This document shows, piece by piece, positions 1 through 8,407 of a stretch of 64,000 nt of DNA. The position numbers were made by a program, and so were the translations under genes. Below the pieces are notes generated by a model. The model had not been told where the DNA came from. It worked only from the letters and a program-made list of their open reading frames with translations, and searched no databases. The first letter of the stretch is position 1. Each line of letters opens with the position of its first letter. The stretch is from Pseudomonas sp. FP198 (lineage in GTDB: Bacteria > Pseudomonadota > Gammaproteobacteria > Pseudomonadales > Pseudomonadaceae). The stretch covers positions 2,373,501-2,437,500 of the forward strand of contig NZ_CP117452.1 of assembly GCF_030687895.1 (NCBI RefSeq). Reading direction: 5' to 3'.

Positions 1-802
1 CATAGAGGCAGATGGGCACGGCCGGCGATACCGGACAGATGTCCAGGTCGCCGCCCCTGGCCCCCGAGGCGGTAAACGGGTCGACAATCGCCAGGCCTTC
101 GCCGGCCTCCACCATTGCCCGCATCATCTGATGAGTCTGCACGCGTATCTGCACCACCGGCGCCGGGCGCAGTGCGCCAAGCTTGTGGTCGAACGCCGGG
201 CTCAGCGGATCATGCCCCTCCAGCCCGACCAGCGACTGGCCCGCCAGATCCTGAACCGACAGGTATTTCTGTCGTGGTTGCAGCCAGCCATGGGGCGCCA
301 GCAACTGCAGTTTGCCTTGGGCGATCATCTGGCAATCGATGTCGGGGTGTTCGGGATCGTGCAGGCTCAGGCCCAAGTCGCTTTCACGCAGCAGCAGGCT
401 CTTGACGATTTCCCGGGTCGGCTGGCTGAGCAGCGTGCACGGCGCATCCGGATGGCGCCGACGCAGCGCGGCAATGCTCAGGGGTAACAGCTGTTGGGCC
501 AGTGGTGGGGTGCAGATGATGCGCAGGGGCGGCGCCTGATAATGCTTCAGGCTGGCGGCCATTCGCTGTATCGGTTCGAGGGTGTCGTACAGCCGCGTGA
601 TGCCTTCGCGTAATTCCAGGGTTTCCCGAGTCGCCTGCAAGCGTCCGCGCACGCTGGCGAACAGCATGAAACCGAGCTGGGCCTCCGCATCGCGCAGGAT
701 CGACTCGACTTCGGCCACCGGCAATTGCAGCCATTCGGCCGCGGTACCCAGGTGGCCAGTCTGCAGCAGCGCCTGGATCACTTCGATGTGGCGTAAACGC
801 AT
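1..802 (-). CDS. LysR-family transcriptional regulator (3' part cut by window edge)
   Basis: Reading the minus strand from the ATG at 800-802 gives an open frame of about 267 codons that runs off the left edge without a stop. The N-terminus (MRLRHIEVIQALLQTGHLG) is a LysR winged-helix start, and the rest reads like a LysR effector-binding domain (for example LRIICTPPLAQQLLPLSIAAL). Family members are DNA-binding dimers that respond to a small effector and are usually about 300 residues, so some 30 residues are missing. No strong ribosome binding site precedes this ATG, so a nearby alternative start is possible. The target is unknown. The family call is firm. Confidence 0.8.
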   Translation of the reverse strand, partial: MRLRHIEVIQALLQTGHLGTAAEWLQLPVAEVESILRDAEAQLGFMLFASVRGRLQATRETLELREGITRLYDTLEPIQRMAASLKHYQAPPLRIICTPPLAQQLLPLSIAALRRRHPDAPCTLLSQPTREIVKSLLLRESDLGLSLHDPEHPDIDCQMIAQGKLQLLAPHGWLQPRQKYLSVQDLAGQSLVGLEGHDPLSPAFDHKLGALRPAPVVQIRVQTHQMMRAMVEAGEGLAIVDPFTASGARGGDLDICPVSPAVPICLY

Positions 803-887
803 GCAAGAGGTCCGTATTAGGCAGGTAAGCCATTGAGTGGCTGAATCCTAACCCAATTACGGGTGCGACTTCTGCTCATGCAAACAG

Positions 888-1148
888 TTATAGAGCGATC
901 TGCGTTTCGACTGGCGCCTGAGGCTGCCGTGGCGTTTCAGGCTCGCGGGTCAGGTGGATGCCGGATTGCACCAGGAGGAACGTGTCCTCGTCGACTTTGT
1001 TGACCCGATCTCCAATGGCCAGCTTATAAGTGATGACATCCTTGCCAATGCCGTCCTGCGACGGGTCTGATTCTTGGAATTCATGCACCGAATAGACGCG
1101 ACCTTCGGCGTCCCGTGCATGAAATTGTCCGACAAGTACTGCTGCCAT
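888..1148 (-). CDS. small conserved hypothetical protein (86 aa)
   Basis: The ATG at 1148 (MAAVLVGQFHARD) is preceded by an AGAGGT-type ribosome binding site, so I prefer it to a longer frame reaching 1205. The product is soluble, with no signal peptide or membrane segment. It has a compact mixed composition (GRVYSVHEF, KLAIGDRVNKVDEDTFLLVQSG) and ends in a proline/glutamine-rich tail. It resembles short conserved Pseudomonas proteins of unknown function. It stands alone between the LysR gene and a divergent FMN reductase. No function is assigned. Confidence 0.6.
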   Translation of the reverse strand: MAAVLVGQFHARDAEGRVYSVHEFQESDPSQDGIGKDVITYKLAIGDRVNKVDEDTFLLVQSGIHLTREPETPRQPQAPVETQIAL

Positions 1149-1334
1149 TGCTTGGAACCTCTGAAAATAGATCACTCGATTTGCGGTTCTGTAGACCTTG
1201 GTCAAGCGCGGTAAGTTTTCCTACAGTAAAAAAATAGTCCGGTTGGCAGGTTTTAGGTGATCCACTGGTCCAATTGTGGTGCCGATCATCTATAACTACA
1301 GGCTCCCTTTGAGCCGATAGTCGAGAAGCCTCTC

Positions 1335-1892
1335 ATGAGTAATGTCTACACAGTGGCGGTTTTAGTGGGCAGCCTGCGCAAGGCGTCGATCAACCGAAAG
1401 GTCGCGTTGGCCCTGGCGGACCTGGCGCCGTCCAACCTGAAACTGGAAATCGTCGAAATCGGCGAGCTGCCACTTTATAACGAAGACATCGACGTCTCGC
1501 CGCCGGCGGCCTATACCGCGTTTCGCCAGAAGGTCGGCGCGGCGGATGCGTTGTTGTTCGTGACACCGGAATACAACCGCTCGGTGCCGGCCCCGCTGAA
1601 GAATGCCATCGATGTCGGCTCACGCCCCTACGGTCAGAGTTGCCTGAGCGGCAAGCCGGGTGCAGTGATCAGCGCCTCACCCGGTGCCATCGGCGGTTTT
1701 GGCGCTAACCACCACTTGCGCCAATCCCTGGTTTTTCTCGACGTGCCTTGCATGCAACAACCGGAAGCCTACCTGAGCGGTGCGGGCACGGCGTTCGACG
1801 AGGCGGGTAACCTGTCGGAGTCGGTCAGGCCGTTTTTGCAGAAATTCATCGATGCCTATGGCAAGTGGGTGGAGCAGCATAAGAAGGTTTGA
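1335..1892 (+). CDS. NADPH-dependent FMN reductase (ChrR/YieF-like flavoprotein)
   Basis: The 185-residue product has the flavodoxin-like fold signature of the NADPH-dependent FMN reductase family. A phosphate-binding loop GSLRKASINRK lies at residues 12-22 and the FMN-contacting TPEYNRSVPAPLKN at 77-90. Relatives are soluble flavoenzymes that reduce quinones, chromate, azo dyes or free flavin. It is too short and lacks the N-terminal extension expected of ArsH, although an ArsB-type pump follows on the same strand. A REP palindrome lies directly after the stop. The substrate is not predictable. Confidence 0.85.
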   Translation: MSNVYTVAVLVGSLRKASINRKVALALADLAPSNLKLEIVEIGELPLYNEDIDVSPPAAYTAFRQKVGAADALLFVTPEYNRSVPAPLKNAIDVGSRPYGQSCLSGKPGAVISASPGAIGGFGANHHLRQSLVFLDVPCMQQPEAYLSGAGTAFDEAGNLSESVRPFLQKFIDAYGKWVEQHKKV

Positions 1893-1908
1893 TATCACCG
1901 TGAAACCC

Positions 1909-1936
1909 GTGGCGAGGGAGCAAGCTCCCTCGCCAC
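1909..1936. repeat. REP-like palindrome, GTGGCGAGGGAGC type
   Basis: A near-perfect palindrome (GTGGCGAGGGAGC / GCTCCCTCGCCAC with a minimal centre) lies 17 bases after the FMN reductase stop. It is a collapsed version of the paired elements at 11086, 15801, 19253, 24906 and 49069. It could also act as a 3' stabilising or terminating hairpin. Confidence 0.8.
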
Positions 1937-2068
1937 AAGTGCATCCATGACTGCATAAGTCATTCAGTTCCTGCTTTACCGAATATCCGAAACTCCCTAT
2001 CTTCGCCGTTCGCTGGCGCAGTTGCGTCCTGCTGTTGGTTTTTTCTTTTTCTTTCAAGGCCGTAACGC

Positions 2069-3352
2069 ATGCTCATCGCGTCATTGATTTTCCTGCTGAC
2101 CATTACGCTGGTGATCTGGCAGCCCAAGGGGTTGGGCGTCGGCTGGAGTGCCACCCTCGGTGCACTGTTGGCCTTGCTGAGCGGCGTGGTACAGGTCGGG
2201 GACATTGCCCTGGTGTGGCAGATCATCTGGAATGCCACCGGTACGTTCGTCGCATTGATCATCATCAGCCTGTTGCTGGACGAGGCCGGGTTCTTTGCCT
2301 GGGCCGCGTTGCATGTGGCCCGTTGGGGGCGAGGCAGCGGGCGCAAGCTGTTTGCGTTCATGGTGTTGCTCGGGGCGCTGGTCTCGGCATTGTTCGCCAA
2401 CGATGGGGCGGCGCTGATCCTGACGCCGATCGTGATTTCCATGCTGTTGGCCCTGCGGTTCTCGCCGGCGGCGACCCTGGCGTTCGTGATGGGCGCCGGT
2501 TTCATCGCCGATACCGCCAGCCTGCCTCTGGTGGTATCGAACCTGGTGAACATCGTTTCCGCGGATTTCTTCGGCATCGGCTTCAATCGCTACGCGTCGG
2601 TCATGGTGCCGGTGAACCTGGTCAGCGTCGCGGCCAGCCTGGCGATACTGCTGTGGATGTTTCGTCGCGATATCCCGCGCGACTATGACCCGCAGCAACT
2701 GGACGACCCGGCAAGCGCCATCCACGATACGGCAACTTTTTATGCCGGTTGGGTGGTGTTGGCGATCCTTTTGCTCGGCTGCTTTGCCCTGGAGCCGCTG
2801 GGCATCCCCATCAGCGCGATTTCGGCGGTCTGCGCTGCGCTGCTGTTGGCGGTGGCGGCTCGAGGACACAAGATTTCCACGCGCAAGGCGATGAAAGAGG
2901 CGCCCTGGCAGATCGTGATCTTTTCCCTCGGCATGTACCTGGTGGTCTATGGCCTGCGCAACGCCGGCCTCACCGGTTACCTCGCCGCCTGGCTCGATGG
3001 CTTCGCCGGTTACGGGGTATGGGGCGCGGCGATGGGGACAGGTCTGTTGACCGCGCTGCTGTCATCGGTGATGAACAATCTGCCGACGGTGCTGATCGGC
3101 GCCTTGTCTATCGATGCCAGCCAGGCCACTGGCGTGGTCAAGGAGGCGATGATCTACGCCAACGTCATCGGCAGCGACCTCGGGCCGAAAATCACTCCGA
3201 TCGGCAGCCTGGCAACCTTGCTTTGGCTGCATGTGCTGGCGCGCAAGGATATCCGCATCGGCTGGGGTTATTACTTCAAGGTCGGGATTGTGCTGACGGT
3301 GCCGGTGTTGCTGGTGACGTTGGCGGCGCTGGCGGTGCGGTTGTCGCTCTAG
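2069..3352 (+). CDS. arsB: ArsB-type arsenical pump membrane protein
   Basis: The 427-residue, strongly hydrophobic protein has about 11-12 predicted membrane segments. It matches the ArsB/NhaD superfamily, including [12 protein letters not shown] at residues 109-120 and the late [11 protein letters not shown] segment typical of ArsB. ArsB exports arsenite or antimonite using the proton gradient, alone or with ArsA. The length fits ArsB (about 429). There is no arsR, arsC or arsA next to it. The upstream FMN reductase is not a convincing ArsH. Alternative reading: a related anion permease of the same superfamily. Confidence 0.8.
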   Translation: MLIASLIFLLTITLVIWQPKGLGVGWSATLGALLALLSGVVQVGDIALVWQIIWNATGTFVALIIISLLLDEAGFFAWAALHVARWGRGSGRKLFAFMVLLGALVSALFANDGAALILTPIVISMLLALRFSPAATLAFVMGAGFIADTASLPLVVSNLVNIVSADFFGIGFNRYASVMVPVNLVSVAASLAILLWMFRRDIPRDYDPQQLDDPASAIHDTATFYAGWVVLAILLLGCFALEPLGIPISAISAVCAALLLAVAARGHKISTRKAMKEAPWQIVIFSLGMYLVVYGLRNAGLTGYLAAWLDGFAGYGVWGAAMGTGLLTALLSSVMNNLPTVLIGALSIDASQATGVVKEAMIYANVIGSDLGPKITPIGSLATLLWLHVLARKDIRIGWGYYFKVGIVLTVPVLLVTLAALAVRLSL

Positions 3353-3366
3353 GCCGTGGCGACGCC

Positions 3367-3451
3367 TTCGCGAGCAGGCTCGCTCCCACATCTGGAATGC
3401 ATTCCCCCTGGAGGAATCAATTCCCCTGTGGGAGCGAGCCTGCTCGCGAAG
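3367..3451. repeat. Paired inverted REP (REPIN-like), CGCGAGCAGGCTCGCTCCCACA type
   Basis: Two copies of the motif TTCGCGAGCAGGCTCGCTCC lie in inverted orientation, separated by a short spacer, between the convergent arsB and DUF1853 genes. The same pair recurs at 22073, 43682 and 45543. Confidence 0.88.
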
Positions 3452-3475
3452 GGGCCCTGACAGGCACCCCAAACC

Positions 3476-4426
3476 TCAACCATTACCCGGCACATCCGGC
3501 CAAAGATCCGCCACCAGGAACGCCCGCTCGGCTTCTTCCCATTCGCCCTCGGCATTTTCGCTCAGGCGCACCATCAGTTGCGCCGGTGCCATGGGATCAA
3601 GGGCGGTTCGCCAGGCCTCCAGTTGTCCGTTGGTCCAGACCTGGTCAACCGGGTAATGGGCCGGGGCCAGCCAGGCCGCGCGGGGCAGGGGCTGCCAGCG
3701 CCCTGGCGGGCGCTGGGTGACGAATCCGGGCCAGTCCCGCTGGTGCAACCAGCGGCCGCGCAAATGCCGGGGGTGCGCACCGCTCGGTGGTTCGGCCTCG
3801 CCCGGCCAGGGATAGAGCAGGTAGCCGCCGAGCCAAAGGTGTGAGCTGAACGACTCGATGCCCAGCGCCGCCAGAGCGTCGCGGCTTTCCGGGCGTGCCG
3901 AGATCGGCAACTGGTGTTCATGCAGATGCGTCAGCTTGCGGTCGAGTCGGTCGTGACAGCCGGGCCCAAGCCATTGCGCGGTATCCCGCCCGTTGCCTTG
4001 TTGCGGGCCCAGGTACAACTTGATCGCCAGCTCCAGGTGATGCACACCTTCATTATCGCGTAGCAGCAGGTCCAATTCGCCCAACGTATGGCCCTCGCGC
4101 CGGATCGGCAGGTTCGCCGCGATCAGTTCGATGCCCGGCGCATGCTGCACGGCAAACTGCCAGAGCCTTTCGTAATACAGCCCCAGGCGCCGCGTGCGCC
4201 CCAGGGACAGGCACTGCAACAACGGATAGCTGTCGCGGTCCAGTTCGCGCAACCAGTGTTCCAGGTGATGGGGCTGCTGCACCCAGCCGCTGCCCGCCAG
4301 CGGATGGCGCTGGGGCCAGGGCGTGTCGATGAGCATCGGCGGGGCGACGATCACCCACGCCAGGTCCCGCACTTCGGGATGGCGCAGGCGGCGGGGCAGG
4401 TCGAGCAATTCGGGAAACAGGATCAT
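3476..4426 (-). CDS. DUF1853 family protein
   Basis: The 316-residue soluble protein starts [26 protein letters not shown]. It carries the DUF1853 signatures around [14 protein letters not shown] (about 100-115) and [22 protein letters not shown] (about 135-155). The latter resembles the core of a PD-(D/E)XK nuclease-like fold, with acidic residues and a downstream E-x-K. This is known of the family only as an uncharacterised domain, and any nuclease activity would be inference. It is divergent from nadK, with about 100 bases between the starts. Confidence 0.8.
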   Translation of the reverse strand: MILFPELLDLPRRLRHPEVRDLAWVIVAPPMLIDTPWPQRHPLAGSGWVQQPHHLEHWLRELDRDSYPLLQCLSLGRTRRLGLYYERLWQFAVQHAPGIELIAANLPIRREGHTLGELDLLLRDNEGVHHLELAIKLYLGPQQGNGRDTAQWLGPGCHDRLDRKLTHLHEHQLPISARPESRDALAALGIESFSSHLWLGGYLLYPWPGEAEPPSGAHPRHLRGRWLHQRDWPGFVTQRPPGRWQPLPRAAWLAPAHYPVDQVWTNGQLEAWRTALDPMAPAQLMVRLSENAEGEWEEAERAFLVADLWPDVPGNG

Positions 4427-4530
4427 GGTGCGAGCATAGCCGTTGCGCTGAAGGCTTAAAGGATTTTGTCTACGGCGCGGTTTCGCCCATAATCGGGTTT
4501 TTCGCCCGTCGCAGACCTCGCAGGAGCCTC

Positions 4531-5421
4531 ATGGAGCAATTTCGCAATATCGGCATCATCGGTCGCCTGGGCAGTTCCCAGGTGTTGGACACCGTTCGCC
4601 GTCTCAAGCGCTTCCTCCTGGAGCGGCACCTGCATGTGATCCTCGAAGATACCATCGCCGAAGTGCTGCCGGGCCACGGGCTGCAGACGTCGTCGCGCAA
4701 GATGCTCGGCGAAGTCTGCGACATGGTCATCGTCGTCGGTGGCGACGGCAGCCTGCTGGGCGCCGCCCGGGCCCTGGCGCGGCACAACATCCCGGTGCTG
4801 GGGATCAACCGTGGCAGCTTGGGCTTTCTCACCGATATCCGCCCTGACGAGCTGGAGATCAAGGTCGCCGAGGTGCTGGACGGCCATTACCTGGTGGAAA
4901 ACCGCTTCCTGCTGCAAGCCGAGGTGCGCCGTCACGCCGAGGCCATCGGCCAGGGCGATGCGCTCAACGACGTGGTGCTGCACCCTGGCAAATCCACGCG
5001 CATGATCGAATTCGAGCTGTACATCGACGGCCAGTTTGTCTGCAGCCAGAAGGCCGACGGCCTGATCGTCGCCACCCCGACCGGTTCCACCGCCTACGCG
5101 CTGTCGGCCGGTGGCCCGATCATGCATCCCAAGCTCGACGCTATTGTGATTGTGCCCATGTACCCCCATACCTTGTCTGGGCGACCCATCGTGGTCGATG
5201 GCAACAGTGAGCTGAAAATCGTCGTGTCCAAGGATATGCAGATCTACCCGCAAGTCTCCTGTGACGGCCAGAACCATTTCACCTGCGCGCCGGGTGACAC
5301 CATCACCGTCAGCAAGAAGGCGCAGAAGCTGCGCCTGATCCATCCGCTGGATCACAACTACTACGAAGTCTGCCGGACCAAGCTCGGCTGGGGCAGTCGG
5401 TTGGGGGGTGGAGGCGACTGA
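4531..5421 (+). CDS. nadK: NAD kinase
   Basis: NAD kinase phosphorylates NAD to NADP with ATP or polyphosphate in the cytosol. The 296-residue length is normal for Pseudomonas NadK. The catalytic GGDGS is at residues 70-74, the conserved GINRGSLGFLTDI at 91-103, and the NAD-binding TPTGSTAYALSAGGP at 182-196. The stop overlaps the start of the next gene by one base (TGATG), so it is probably translationally coupled to the metallophosphatase and rhomboid genes downstream. Confidence 0.97.
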   Translation: MEQFRNIGIIGRLGSSQVLDTVRRLKRFLLERHLHVILEDTIAEVLPGHGLQTSSRKMLGEVCDMVIVVGGDGSLLGAARALARHNIPVLGINRGSLGFLTDIRPDELEIKVAEVLDGHYLVENRFLLQAEVRRHAEAIGQGDALNDVVLHPGKSTRMIEFELYIDGQFVCSQKADGLIVATPTGSTAYALSAGGPIMHPKLDAIVIVPMYPHTLSGRPIVVDGNSELKIVVSKDMQIYPQVSCDGQNHFTCAPGDTITVSKKAQKLRLIHPLDHNYYEVCRTKLGWGSRLGGGGD

Positions 5422-6392
5422 TGCTCGATCCCGCGCGCAGTTACGATCTGATCGGCGATGTGCACGGATGCGCCTTGACCCTGGAACACCTGCTCGACCG
5501 ACTCGGTTACCGCAAGCAGGCCGGGGTCTGGCGGCATCCTTCGCGCATGGCGGTGTTCCTCGGCGACATCATCGACCGGGGCCCGCGGATTCGCGAGGCG
5601 CTGCACATCGTCCACGACATGGTCGTGGCCGGCCAGGCGCTGTGCATCATGGGCAACCACGAGTTCAACGCCTTGGGCTGGAGCACGCCGGCATTGCCGG
5701 GCAGCGGCCAGCGCTACGTGCGCGAACACACACCGCGGCATGCCCGCTTGCTCAACGAAACCCTGACCCAGTTCGAGCAGCACCCGGGTGAATGGCGTGA
5801 CTTTCTCAAGTGGTTCTACGAGCTGCCGCTGTTTGTCGACGCCGGGCGCTTCCGGGTCGTCCACGCTTGCTGGGACGCGGGCCTGATCGAGCCATTGCGC
5901 GGCTTGTTCCCGGAAGGCTGCATCGACGAGCATTTTCTCCAGGCTTCGGCCGAATCGGGCAGTTTTGCCTGCACAGTGTTCGATCGCCTGTTGCGCGGCA
6001 CCGACATGCGCCTGCCCCATGGCATGACCCTGACGGGTGGCGACGGCCTGACCCGCGCCTTCTTCCGCACCAAATTCTGGGAAGACAACCCGCAGACCTA
6101 CGGCGACATCGTCTTCCAGCCCGACGCGTTGCCGGAGCCGGTGGCCCGCACACCGTTGTCGCCGGACGAGAAAAACAACCTGCTGCGGTATGGCGTCGAT
6201 GAGCCGATGTTGTTCGTCGGCCATTACTGGCGCAGCGGCAAACCGGCGCCGATCCGCCCGAACCTGGCCTGCCTGGACTACAGCGCGGTGCTCTACGGCA
6301 AGCTGGTCGCCTATCGGCTCGACCAGGAAACCCGCCTGGACCCGCACAAGTTCGTCTGGGTCGATGTCGAGCGGCCGGAGATGGTGCGATGA
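5421..6392 (+). CDS. Calcineurin-like metallophosphoesterase
   Basis: The 323-residue protein has the metallophosphatase signature of the PrpE/PP2A-like group: GDVHG at residues 12-16, GDIIDRG at 48-54 and GNHEFN at 78-83. A later conserved-looking stretch MLFVGHYWRSG probably supplies the remaining metal-binding histidine. Such enzymes bind two metal ions and act on phosphoesters ranging from proteins to dinucleoside polyphosphates. The gene overlaps nadK by one base and the rhomboid gene by four (ATGA), which marks a tight operon. A substrate linked to nucleotide metabolism is an inference from position only. Confidence 0.88.
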   Translation: MLDPARSYDLIGDVHGCALTLEHLLDRLGYRKQAGVWRHPSRMAVFLGDIIDRGPRIREALHIVHDMVVAGQALCIMGNHEFNALGWSTPALPGSGQRYVREHTPRHARLLNETLTQFEQHPGEWRDFLKWFYELPLFVDAGRFRVVHACWDAGLIEPLRGLFPEGCIDEHFLQASAESGSFACTVFDRLLRGTDMRLPHGMTLTGGDGLTRAFFRTKFWEDNPQTYGDIVFQPDALPEPVARTPLSPDEKNNLLRYGVDEPMLFVGHYWRSGKPAPIRPNLACLDYSAVLYGKLVAYRLDQETRLDPHKFVWVDVERPEMVR

Positions 6393-7261
6393 GCGTCGTC
6401 GCTGTCCTGCGCCTGCCCCTGGCAGTGGACCTGAGCGGTTTCGTCAAGCTGCTGCAGCGCATGCAGGTGCCTCATCGCGTCAGCGAAGAGGCGGGCGAGC
6501 AGGTGCTCTGGGTGCCGGATGAAATCAGCGAAAACGTGCGTTCGTTGTACGAACGTTTTCCCGCCGGCGATCCGGAGCAACAGCTGGAACTGCCTGACAC
6601 CGGCAGCACGTCCCGGCGGGCAGGGTTCGTCCAGCAACTGACTCGCAGTCCGGTGACGGCCCTGATATTGCTGCTGAGCCTGATCGTCAGTGCCGTGACC
6701 CTGCTGGGGGAAAATCTTGAAACCCTGCGCTGGTTGACCTTCCTCGAGTTTCGCGTCGTCGGCGACTACATCCAGTTCACGCCGTTGGCCGACAGCCTCG
6801 CGGCGGGGCAGTGGTGGCGGCTGGTGACGCCGATGCTGGTTCACTTCGGCTTCCTGCACATCGCCATGAATGGCATGTGGTACTGGGAACTGGGACGCCG
6901 GATCGAAGCGCGCCAGGGCGGGATCAACCTGCTGGGGCTGACGCTGCTGTTCAGCCTCGTGTCCAATTTCGCCCAGTACCTGTTCAGCGGCGGGACCCTG
7001 TTCGGCGGGCTGTCCGGAGTGCTTTACGGCCTGTTGGGCCATTGCTGGATCTACCAGTTGCTCGCGCCGAACCCGGCCTATCACTTGCCCCGTGGGGTGC
7101 TGGTGATGATGCTGGTGTGGTTGCTGTTGTGCCTGTCCGGGCTGGTTTCGCTGATCGGTTTCGGCGAGATCGCCAACGCAGCCCACGTCGGCGGGCTGCT
7201 CGTCGGTTGCTTCACGGGCTTGTTGGGCGGGCTGTTCGCCCGCCGTAAAATGGCCCTTTGA
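6389..7261 (+). CDS. Rhomboid family intramembrane serine protease
   Basis: The 290-residue protein has an N-terminal cytosolic domain of about 85 residues, followed by about six membrane helices. The catalytic Ser209 lies in GLSGVLYG and His266 in NAAHVGG. The HIAMN motif (157-161) provides the conserved His and Asn of the rhomboid core. The architecture is that of GlpG, which cleaves membrane proteins within the bilayer. The start overlaps the upstream phosphatase stop (ATGA). Confidence 0.92.
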   Translation: MSVVAVLRLPLAVDLSGFVKLLQRMQVPHRVSEEAGEQVLWVPDEISENVRSLYERFPAGDPEQQLELPDTGSTSRRAGFVQQLTRSPVTALILLLSLIVSAVTLLGENLETLRWLTFLEFRVVGDYIQFTPLADSLAAGQWWRLVTPMLVHFGFLHIAMNGMWYWELGRRIEARQGGINLLGLTLLFSLVSNFAQYLFSGGTLFGGLSGVLYGLLGHCWIYQLLAPNPAYHLPRGVLVMMLVWLLLCLSGLVSLIGFGEIANAAHVGGLLVGCFTGLLGGLFARRKMAL

Positions 7262-7306
7262 TCGGCGCCTGTGCCTTTTGAGAATGCGCAATTGCGCGGA
7301 GAACCC

Positions 7307-7567
7307 ATGTCTTCCTTCAACGAAATGATCAACAACATCACCCCCGACATCTACCGCAGCCTGAAACTGGCGGTGGAAATCGGTAAATGGGCCGACGGCA
7401 ACAAGCTCACCGCCGAGCAGCGCGAGCTGTCGCTGCAGGCGATGATCGCCTGGGAAATCCAGAACCTGCCCGAAGAAGAGCGCACCGGCTACATGGGCCC
7501 GCAGGAGTGCCAGTCGAAAGCCACCGTCGTGCCGAATATCCTGTTCAAGTCGGACGCCATCCATTGA
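7307..7567 (+). CDS. DUF1315 (YeaC-like) family protein
   Basis: The ATG at 7307 (MSSFNEMINNITPDIYRSL) has a GGAGA ribosome binding site about 7 bases upstream, which sets the start rather than an in-frame ATG at 7271. The 86-residue acidic protein matches the short DUF1315 family, with its WADGNKLTAEQ and GYMGPQECQSK segments. Function unknown. It lies between the rhomboid and DUF2797 genes, and its stop overlaps the probable TTG start of the next gene. Confidence 0.85.
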   Translation: MSSFNEMINNITPDIYRSLKLAVEIGKWADGNKLTAEQRELSLQAMIAWEIQNLPEEERTGYMGPQECQSKATVVPNILFKSDAIH

Positions 7568-8394
7568 TCGAGATTGGCCGCGGTGCAATCAGCAAGATGT
7601 CGGCACGCCTTGACGGGCCGACCGTTCAATACGCCTTTCGCCTGGACGATGTCGAGGTGCCGGTCAACCCGTTGATCGGCAGCAGGATTCGCCTGGAATA
7701 CCTCGGTGCGATCCACTGCAGCCACTGTGGACGGCGGACCAAGACCAGTTTCAGCCAGGGTTATTGCTACCCCTGCATGACCAGACTGGCCCAATGCGAC
7801 CTGTGCATCATGAGCCCCGAGCGTTGCCATTTCGAGGCGGGTACCTGTCGCGACCCGGCCTGGGGCGAGCAGTTCTGCATGACCGATCATGTGGTCTACC
7901 TGGCCAACTCATCGGGCGTGAAAGTCGGCATCACCCGCGCCACGCAACTGCCGACCCGCTGGCTCGACCAGGGTGCAAGCCAGGCGCTGCCGATCCTGCG
8001 GGTCGCCACCCGCCAGCAGTCGGGTTTCGTCGAAGACCTGTTCCGCAGCCAGGTGGCGGACAAGACCAATTGGCGCGCCTTGCTCAAGGGTGACGCCGCG
8101 GCGGTGGACTTGCGGCAGATCCGTGATTCACTGTTTGAAAGCTGCGCCCAGGGCCTGCAGGGTTTGCAGGAACGATTCGGCTTGCAGGCGATCCAGACCA
8201 TAGCGGACGTCGAACCGATCGAGATCCGTTACCCGGTGCAGCAGTACCCGGCGAAGATCGTCAGCTTCAATCTGGACAAGGACCCGATCGCCGAAGGCAC
8301 GCTGCTGGGAATCAAGGGCCAATACCTGATTTTCGATACCGGCGTGATCAATATTCGTAAATACACGGCCTACCAGCTCGCCGTGCATCAGTAG
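7564..8394 (+). CDS. DUF2797 family zinc-ribbon protein
   Basis: I place the start at the TTG at 7564, which overlaps the previous stop (TTGA) and gives MIEIGRGAISKMSARL and 276 residues. An in-frame ATG at 7597 is the alternative. Three Cys pairs (C52/C55, C68/C71, C78/C81) form a compact zinc-ribbon region, followed by a GIY-YIG-like stretch (HVVYLANSSGVKVGITRATQLPTRWLDQGA). Relatives are annotated DUF2797 and are uncharacterised. The zinc ribbon plus GIY-YIG-like core suggests nucleic acid binding, which is inference. Confidence 0.85.
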   Translation: MIEIGRGAISKMSARLDGPTVQYAFRLDDVEVPVNPLIGSRIRLEYLGAIHCSHCGRRTKTSFSQGYCYPCMTRLAQCDLCIMSPERCHFEAGTCRDPAWGEQFCMTDHVVYLANSSGVKVGITRATQLPTRWLDQGASQALPILRVATRQQSGFVEDLFRSQVADKTNWRALLKGDAAAVDLRQIRDSLFESCAQGLQGLQERFGLQAIQTIADVEPIEIRYPVQQYPAKIVSFNLDKDPIAEGTLLGIKGQYLIFDTGVINIRKYTAYQLAVHQ

Positions 8395-8407
8395 AAGGAT
8401 TCGACCC

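Noticed and set aside
1335..1892. Calling the FMN reductase arsH because it precedes arsB
   Set aside because: At 185 residues it is shorter than ArsH and lacks its N-terminal extension; it fits ChrR/YieF-like reductases better.
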